DNA of 64,000 bases from Capniomyces stellatus (lineage: Eukaryota; Kickxellomycota; Harpellomycetes; Harpellales; Legeriomycetaceae). Both the position numbers and the translations under genes were made by a program. The stretch spans positions 1-64,000 of the forward strand of contig LUVW01000042.1 in assembly GCA_001661515.1 (NCBI GenBank). The letters are read 5' to 3'. Shown here piece after piece: positions 56,571-64,000 of the stretch (within the stretch, counting starts at the first letter, position 1; each line of letters starts with the position of its first letter). Below the pieces are notes generated by a model, which was given only the letters and a program-made list of their open reading frames with translations, was not told where the DNA came from and did no database searches.

Positions 56571-59500
56571 ATGTCCGTGTCAAGGGAAGAGTTTGATTTC
56601 AGCAACATATCGAGGCTTTTTCGGAGCACTGAAACGGTTTTAAAGATAAGTCCAGAATGATAGAAATACAATGATAGAAATACAATGATAGAAATTCAAT
56701 CATAGAAATGCAATGGTAGAACGTCGTTGTAGCCTGTATAAGTCTGGTTGCAGAAATATTATTCATATAATTGCCAATCAAAGCAACCAAAAACCGTTGA
56801 ATACGAGAGCGAGTTTTTTTTAATAAAATTGCTTTGGATTTTGCCTACTTACGTTTTCCCAGGATTCCAGATTGCCAATGGGGGACAAAGACAGAAGGCG
56901 CACTTTGCCTTTGTCGCGGAAAAGAATAAATCAATCAAAAGAGTTTGGTAGGTTTTACATTTACACACAAGAGCGCTTTAGCTTATAACCACGGAATGTT
57001 TATTTGGTTTAACGTTGGACTATACAAGAACTGAACACTGACGATTTCATTTTAAAAAATTTAGTATCTTTGCTATATGGAAAGGACTAAATGATTTTAA
57101 TGGAATTTACGAAATAATACCAATTACAAAGAGATTGATAATCAAGAGTAAGAAGGCGACAGAGCATTTATAATTTGGCTTGGAAAAGTATCTACAATAA
57201 CCGCAATATGTTTTGAGTGAGTCTTTGTTATATTTAAACACCTTGACTATATATATTGCCTGCTATAGGCGCCACTAATAACGAGCGCCTGAAGTACGGA
57301 GTAGAAACATTTGAAGGTAATATTTATGTCTGCTTAAGCCCTTGTCGATACTGAACAAAGATGCTGGATCATAAGTCTCATATACATCACATCACATCAC
57401 ATCACACCACATCACATCATATCACATCACATCACATCACATCACATCACATCTTATCTGATATGAATCTACGTTGCTTTGGCTGCTGTGATTTTTAGCT
57501 GACGACCTGGTAATACTAAGTAGCGATGACATAGAAGCTGTCTGTATGTTTAGCTTGGAAAACCAAGCGGAGATGTTCAGGCAAACCATTTTGGCGTATT
57601 TAACCGACTCGAGTAAGTTACAGATGCTTGGACTGAACTTGTACTCTTAACAAAGTTTCCTCGCCTAACCATGTATGCCTTGTTATTGGCGTTTTAAAAT
57701 ATACTAAAGGGGGTTTCTTTATGGTTTTGCTGTAGATGTGTTGTATGATGACTGGAACGTGGGCAAAGGGTTTGATTGGGTCAATTTTTACGCGGTTAAT
57801 AAGCAGCTGTTTAAAGGTTAGTCAAAAATGAAAACAGATACCTTGTGATTTATTTAAACTATATATAAGGTGTAGTTATATTGTATTCAGTGGCTAGTAT
57901 TGGTTTTTTTGGTGTGGGGACTTGGTGTTTTGGTAACAATAATTTGCATGGAATTTAGATTGCTCGTTGGTTGAGGAGAAAGAAGTTATTGACAGGCTTT
58001 CCGCGATTATAAAAAACGAAGCTGCGTCGCAGGACAGGTGGATTAGGGAGCGTATGCTGATGAGAAAAACCGAGTACCAAGTTAAACATCCGATGAACAT
58101 CATGATAGGGACATGGAATGTAAGCGGCAAAATGGCTCCCAACTCTGTAGCCAATTGGCTGTGCGGACCAAACACCCAAAAGGTAAGTATGAGTTATTGT
58201 TGCTGGTATATCATGTATTTGCAGTTTTTTTGCACAGCTAATTTTAACTACCACTTGTTGGAAGTTTACTTATCCAGTGTTTTGGTGCTATGGTTTTTGG
58301 TCGTAGAAGTTGATTGTTGAAGATACTAAGGAAGATGGTGTTGGTGAAGGTGGTTTCAAGTCAAGGCTAGATAAGCATGATCCAGGAATATTGGTATTGG
58401 GGTAAATTGTTTATATGTTGTATTTATAAGGTTTCAGCACAGTGGTACAGGTGCTAAATTAGTTAAAAACTAAAATTAAGCAGCAAATTACTGACATTCA
58501 AACAACAAATCGAATAAATTGTATAGGTTCCAAGAGTTGGATCTGAGTGCTGGGTCGTATGTGTATTATGATGTTTCTAAGGAAAACGAATGGAGCGAGT
58601 GCATTGAAAGAAGTCTAGGAAGTAGATCGTCCATGTACACTAAAGTGGCTTCCAAACAGCTAGTCGGTATGTTGGTAATGATCTACTGCAAAAACAGCGA
58701 ACTTGGTAGAGTCAAGAATATCCTGACCTATTCCATGGGTCTCGGGCTTCTTGGGTATATGGTAAAACGCTATACTTTTAACAATTGTCTTTAAATACTT
58801 GGTACTGATAAAAGATTCTAGCTTAATACAAGTATAACTTTATAATTATAACAGAACAACTTTTATATCAAAAATATAATGAAACACAAGGAACAGCTAA
58901 AAGGGTGATAGGAAACCCTTTTTTTTTCTTCTGTACTTTGAAATGGGAATTATCGGTATTAAATTGGGGTTTGAGCTATGAGGTTAACATTTATGTTTTT
59001 GGAACTTTTAAAACTGGGATTATTTTTTTAGGGAAATAAAGGCGCAGTCGCGGTAAGGCTGACTGTAGACGAAACTCCGTTTGTGTTTATCAACTCGCAT
59101 CTCACTCATGAAGACTCGAATGTCGAAAGGAGGAACTCGCAGTACCAAGAGTTGATAAAAAAAATAGAGTTTAGAAAGGAGATCACAGTAAAGAACAAGT
59201 TACAAACCAACGCAGACGTTTTGGGCCAAGAGATTGTATACAAGCTGTTTGACTCGTCTTATGTGTTTTGGTTGGGTGACCTGAACTATAGAATTGATTC
59301 TCCTAGCTCCGTCACCAACACTTTAATAAGGAATGGCCAGTTTAAACTTTTGCTGGGCCTTGATCAGGTTAGTATAATGGATGGATTTGATATGTTGGAA
59401 TTAACTTTATTATATTCTAAACTGCGGCTATTCTGGTCGTTCGGCCTGGATCAGTTGGACTTGTACTAAAATTATGACTGATGTGGTATATTTGGTTGGG

Positions 59501-62291
59501 GCAGCTGTATACATCGAGAGAGAAGGGGCTAGCGTTTGATGCATTCAAGGAGGCTGACATTAATTTCCCACCAACGTACAAGTTTATCCCAGGATCATCG
59601 GCCTATGACATGAAAAGAAACCCAGCTTGGTGTGACAGAATTTTGTGGTGGGTAAAGCCAAAAATCAACGGACACGAGTTCAAGTGCATTGAATATGACT
59701 CTGAGATGAGTGTGAATGCAAGCGACCACAAACCCGTTTTTGGAGTGTTTGAAGTTGAGGTAAGCCTTGGTGATTTGATTGCTATTGTGTAAAGAGACAT
59801 TCTTTGTTTGTAAACTTGGTCTTGACCAATCATTTAAAATGATGGACTTTTAAAATAGACTACGGCCATCTCGGAAGAAAAATACCAAAGTGTGCACAGC
59901 CAGATAATCAGGGAGCTTGACTTGCTTGAAAACGAGTATAAACCGGCAGTTGAAATAAGCGAATACGAAGTTAAATTTGGAAAAGTGGATTTTGGCTCCC
60001 AGCACAAGCGCTCCATTAAGTTGACCAACACTTGCCAGGTAAATATTGATGCGCTTTTAAATTTAAAGATGGTTTATGAAGGGAATCACTAATACAGATA
60101 CACGTATATTATCACGTCAACTGTGTATAAACACACACACATTAGTTTACCTTAAATACTTTATGAATGCACTTCATGACATAGACTTCGGATGTGATTT
60201 TGATTATTCTTTATAATTGTTGTTGGACATGGTTATATTCTTATAGGCCGCCATACACTATGAATTTGTACCAAAGTATGGTGACACTGAAATCTGCCAG
60301 AAATGGATGTGGATTAACCCAACTAAAGGTACATTGTTACCAGGATCAAATAAGGATATTGAGGTAGTGCTTTATATCGATAAAGAATCAGTGTGGAGTT
60401 TGGGAAGCGAGTTTTTCATAGAAAAGACACCGTTGAAGTTTAGTAAACTCAGGAAAGAAAGCGATGAAAAAGATTTGAGCATTTTAGCAATCGAAGCGAA
60501 TGGTGAAAAGACAGAAGCGGCTAATGTAGAAAGTATTGGTCAAGGTCATTTTAGCCAAACCAGTAAAAATAATAGCACTAACCACGTTGACAATAACAGA
60601 AGTGATAACTTAGAATGTAGTAATACAGATAATAACAACGCCCAGGATAAAGAAACCAAAAAAGAAAGCTTTGACTTTGAAAGTAGAAGAAAAAGCAGTA
60701 ACCTCACAGCAACTAGTACTGAGCAGGGTGAGGTGGAACAAGATTATGAAGAGAGTATTTTTGAAAAGTTAAAGTATTTGAATGAGATTTTGGTACTAAG
60801 AGTAGTCGATGGTCAGGATTTGTTTGTTACGGTAACGGCAGAGTACAATATTTCGATGATTGGACTTCCGCTAAAGCAGCTGAGTAAGCTGGAAAAAAAC
60901 AAGTCGGTTAGCGAATCTATTGAGATGGGATCCAAGCTAAACATAAACAATACAAGTTATGATATAAGCAAAAACAAAGATATAAGCGATATGTTTGATG
61001 AAATGGGCATGGTCCCAATTAAAAACAAAGGCGGTAGCCACGAAACCACAAAGAATCAAAAAGACATTCATACTGATGTTCCGTCGCCGATAGCAAATTT
61101 GTTTGACTTTTTATCAGAGTTTGACAGCACAGTAGTAAGTACAATCTAAAGCACGCCATTAAAAAGAATAGGATTTTTTTATTAGTAATTAAAGGGGGAG
61201 AGGAGACAATACCAAAAAAAAATTAAAAAAAACTGAACCTGGTTGAAAGAAAGGTGTATTCTAATAAAAAAATTTGTAACTACAATAGGAAACTTGGTTT
61301 GATAAGCCAGTAGAAAGAAAAAAAGTGGCTAAAATAAGAAAGTTCTTGGATAAAGGATATGTTCTCAAAGACCTGATTGAAGAGTCAAATGGGGTTGAAT
61401 TGCCTAAACATAGTTTGCCAAGCTTACAAACTACCAACGTAAAACCAGCGGAAATACCTGAACAAACTTTGTACGACGATTTACTAGATGCAGAAATAGG
61501 CAGTGATGAAGAACAGGAACAGGAGCATGTACCGGAACAAGTGAAGGAGCATGGGCAGGAGCATGAACAAGATCAGGTGAAAAAACAAGAACAAACAGAA
61601 AGCCGGGTAGAGAGTGTTGCTAACAAAGGGGAAGGGATAGTGATAGTGCAATCTATAGTTGAATCTAGTGAAGATAGCCAATCCCCAAAACTTACAAGGC
61701 TCGACGCACCAGCCGCGGCGCATGTTTTGATAGAAATTTTAGACTCGCTTCCTGAACCCATTATTCCAGCAGATCTTTTAGAAGACTGCAAAAAAGCAGG
61801 AAATGGGTGGACAAACGAGGAATCGATCAAGGTACTTGTGCATTTTTTTTGTGATTAATGAGTAATATTTTGTTGCAACATTGTAGCAAGCATACTAACA
61901 AACTATAAATATGTTATTTGGCAGCTGACGGAAAGTTTGGGAAAAAATAGCCGTGATATCGTATTATGCACTTGCAAGATGTTTAGCAAGGCTGTGGATA
62001 AGATTGAAGGAGACAAGACGAATTTAGTCAACAAAATAGGTAAACTTGCTTGAAAAAAAAAAAAGCTAATTAAGTTGGTTATAGCTATTCGATGCGAATA
62101 AGAACAAAACTTGATAAAGCTTGACTGGGACTAAATAATACATTTAAATGACCATGATTATAGCTCGGGCGTTGAGTTTTGCCATGTTTAGATACAACAT
62201 CGTTGAGAAAAGTACACCGAGTGGCGCTGAGATAAACGGCGAGACTGTTGACTGCTTAGCACATTTTGTAAAACACCTGATCCAATCCTGA
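56571..62291 (+). CDS. OCRL/INPP5B-type inositol polyphosphate 5-phosphatase (PH-like, 5-phosphatase, ASH, RhoGAP-like)
   Basis: The enzyme removes the 5-phosphate of PI(4,5)P2 on endosomal and Golgi membranes. About 16 exons give ~1,191 residues: 56571-56645 and 56754-56947 (both uncertain), 57065-57147, 57269-57316, 57499-57612, 57736-57816, 57959-58182, 58307-58401, 58527-58761, 59032-59367, 59505-59759, 59859-60038, 60247-61134, 61307-61831, 61925-62039, 62164-62291. The N-terminal PH-like region ends near residue 200. The phosphatase core is complete: IMIGTWNVSGK, LGFQELDLSA, GNKGAVAV, INSHLTHED, FWLGDLNYRID, FPPTYKF, PAWCDRILWW and ASDHKPVFGVFE. The ASH domain begins VKFGKVDFGS and has a Ser/Asn/Glu-rich insert (60480-60740). 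The RhoGAP-like end includes LDSLPEPIIPADLL and ARALSFAMFRYNIVE, with an acidic Gln-rich insert. The first exon's donor would read ataagt instead of gtaagt. Confidence 0.92.
56656..56725 (+). repeat. 14-bp minisatellite in the first intron of the OCRL-like gene
   Basis: Five units of aatgatagaaatac are present, with changes accumulating toward the 3' copies. They start 11 bases after the presumed end of exon 1 (56645). Confidence 0.88.
57385..57453 (+). repeat. catca pentamer microsatellite in an intron of the OCRL-like gene
   Basis: About fourteen tandem catca/cacat pentamers with two imperfect units lie within the intron between 57316 and 57499. Confidence 0.92.
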
Positions 62292-62864
62292 TTGGAGATC
62301 AAACTTGGGACTTGGAACAAGTTTAGATTGACTTGTTCAGTTTTTTAAACATTACTATTACTATTACTACTACTACTATTACTATTACTATTACTATTGC
62401 TTTAAGTCAACTTTCAATATTAGAGTTCCAGAACTATCGTTTGACGTTTTTAAACTTGTATTTCAAATAAAAAGTCGCAGCAAGTTCAACAAAAAAAAAT
62501 CGCAACAATTTTCAGCTTTCATGGCAATTTTGGTTTGGATTTCAGGCTTGAAAACATTCAAAATGGCTCAGTTAATAGTGAACAGCCGTTTTGTTTTTGC
62601 GCCGAAATGGAAAAAGTATTTGCATATCGCTCTGTTGACCAATCCACAGCACAGCGCAGTATTGTATAATATTGTTCAATATTGTATGTTTTGTTATGCT
62701 GACTCTATTTCCAATAAACCATATAAATAAATAATGAGTAATATTAATAAACAAGCAAATATTAGTAAATAAAAAGTAAACAGCACTTTTTCTCTTATTT
62801 TTCAGAAATGGGGACATCGATTGAATAGCTGTTTGGCCGACGTTATGCTTTGTAATAGACTAAA

Positions 62865-63061
62865 CTAGTATTGAACTAGTGTTAAGCTAGTATTGAACTA
62901 GTGTTAAGCTAGTATTGAACTAGTGTTAAGCTAGTATTGAACTAGTGTTAAGCTAGTATTGAACTAGTGTTAAGCTAGTATTGAACTAGTGTTAAGCTAG
63001 TATTGAACTAGTGTTAAGCTAGTATTGAACTAGTGTTAAGCTAGTATTGAACTAGTGTTAA
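62865..63061 (+). repeat. 22-bp minisatellite, 9 copies (1 copy in the sister duplicate)
   Basis: Nine near-perfect head-to-tail copies of a 22-bp unit beginning ctagtattgaactagtgtta. Each unit holds the hexamer actagt plus tagcta or tagtat half-sites, and the unit contains internal inverted symmetry. Copy 1 of the duplication has a single unit at about 33895-33916. Confidence 0.95.
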
Positions 63062-63591
63062 ACATAGGATATCCAGGTCTAGTCTACTTTACTAGCCCAA
63101 AATGATCAAGCCTTAAGCTAAACAAAAGTGAATCAGCCCGAATGGAGCCGACAATGGAGCTTTAGAGCTCAACTTTGCTGATACAAAGCTTTTGTTCGTG
63201 AGTAGAAAGAAGCTGTTTTTTTATGTGGCATCTTCATTCTGAACATAAAATGAGCAGCAGATCAAGTGAGCTGGACTAAAATGGGTGTATATATGCTACT
63301 ATTTATCTTGAAAAAAAGACATCACAGGCACAGATGTAGGCATTGGTGTTAGTTTTAGTGTTCGGCATGGCATGGCATGGCATTTTGGATGCTGAAAAAA
63401 GCGGTTGGGATCTAGAAAATGGGTTGCTTTGATTTAAACTGACAGCCATAAACACCAGCTACCACGTGCCATTTTTCTCTCATCACTTTTCATTTCTTGA
63501 AAATAGAATCAAAGCCAACCTCTATACATCGTGAATAGAATAAACACAAACTTGCTTTTATCAACCAGAACACGCAGATACAGAAACAAAC

Positions 63592-63792
63592 ATGTGGAAA
63601 CTCACAGTCGTATGTCTAGCAGTGCTATCGGCAACTCTGGCCACAACAGCAAACACGCTCGGCGTTGAAGGAGTCAATGGAAGCAGGCCCAGCCACTATG
63701 GAGGTTATGAGGATGGCGAGAGCAAGGATGAGAGCAATGATGATAGTGAGGCTATGAGGATGGATATAGAGGTCGCCACAACCACCATCTAA
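63592..63792 (+). CDS. Small acidic secreted protein (66 aa), duplicated copy 2
   Basis: The encoded protein is identical to that at 34446-34646: signal peptide MWKLTVVCLAVLSATLATTA, acidic mature part with GGYEDGESKDESNDDSEA, ending EVATTTI. The coding sequence appears unchanged between copies, while a few flanking bases differ. That suggests a recent duplication, or constraint on the protein. About 530 bases upstream, the 22-bp repeat array is expanded and could affect expression. Function is unknown. Confidence 0.62.
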   Translation: MWKLTVVCLAVLSATLATTANTLGVEGVNGSRPSHYGGYEDGESKDESNDDSEAMRMDIEVATTTI

Positions 63793-64000
63793 AAAGCTTC
63801 ACCTAAACCTAACGAAACTGTCCTCATTACTTTTGTTTTCGGGACTGTATTCCAATTTGATAAATTTACCCCAAGAGGTTGAGAATAACAAGTGCACCAA
63901 CATTCCTAGTTCAGAATAATTGTATTTAAATAACAGACGATTTGAAAGAGGACACTCCGTTGTTTGTGTAGGACCAAACTTTAAAGGAGACTACCGGGTT

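Larger units (their letters stand above)
62384..64000 (+). repeat. Segmental duplication, copy 2 (continues past the window end)
   Basis: It matches 33414-34854 with only about ten single-base changes, apart from an expanded 22-bp repeat at 62865-63061. The left edge lies in an att-act microsatellite (62351-62398) about 60-90 bases after the stop of the OCRL-like gene. The match is still perfect at the last base of the window. It contains the same family-A (62521) and family-B (62671-62736) elements and the same 66-residue secreted-protein gene. In this copy no NAS2 start codon follows at the left edge, so the divergent promoter side is orphaned. Confidence 0.93.

Noticed and set aside
57385..57453. 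CRISPR-like regular repeat
   Set aside because: It is a pentamer microsatellite inside an intron with no spacers; the genome is eukaryotic.

Overview
The window looks like a gene-dense piece of a nuclear fungal chromosome. It is AT-rich, with about 20 protein genes on both strands. Most genes carry short GT-AG introns of about 45-250 bp, and exons were joined here by reading frame and splice sites. Fungal markers include a three-domain tRNA ligase (ligase-kinase-CPDase). Features I associate more with early-diverging than with yeast-like fungi are an OCRL/INPP5B-type phosphatase with ASH and RhoGAP domains, a trypsin-type S1 protease, and a large MLL/Trithorax-like PHD-FYRN-FYRC protein. An insect-gut or other zoopagomycete lineage (Kickxellomycotina type) is my best guess, but this is inference only. 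No viral or bacterial block was seen.

Layout. 1-3.8 kb: no gene, two minisatellites and a possible coding relic. 3.8-7.7 kb: RNase H1 (+) convergent with OXA1 (-). 8.8-13.4 kb: two related Gly-rich proteins of the DUF7721 'beta-flanking' type, with a tRNA-Lys(UUU) between them. 13.7-19.5 kb: a 1,927-residue chromatin protein (-) with RAMA-like, PHD, extended PHD, FYRN and FYRC regions but no SET domain. 21.8-31.6 kb: PNO1/DIM2, a mitochondrial rhomboid protease, a PIF1-family helicase and thiamine pyrophosphokinase, all (+). 32.2-33.4 kb: the six-exon proteasome chaperone NAS2/PSMD9 (-), readable only when its small exons are joined. 34.4-37.8 kb: three small secreted proteins (+). 38.2-40.9 kb: tRNA ligase (-). 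43.5-46.6 kb: a RING-H2 protein with a predicted N-myristoylation site (+). 47.2-48.2 kb: trypsin-like protease (-). 49.4-54.1 kb: a USP8/Doa4-like deubiquitinase (-). 56.6-62.3 kb: the OCRL-like phosphatase in about 16 exons (+). 62.4-64.0 kb: a near-identical second copy of the 33.4-34.9 kb segment, running off the window end.

Most genes are housekeeping and no operon-like grouping is expected. Functional themes are RNA biology (tRNA ligase, PNO1, RNase H1), mitochondrial membrane proteins (OXA1, rhomboid), ubiquitin and proteasome (NAS2, RING, USP) and secretion (trypsin and three small secreted proteins).

The most unusual items are the SET-less MLL-like protein with a RAMA-like domain, the 1.4-kb segmental duplication carrying a small secreted-protein gene with a 22-bp repeat expanded in one copy, the secreted-protein cluster, and several short dispersed non-coding elements, one with terminal inverted repeats.
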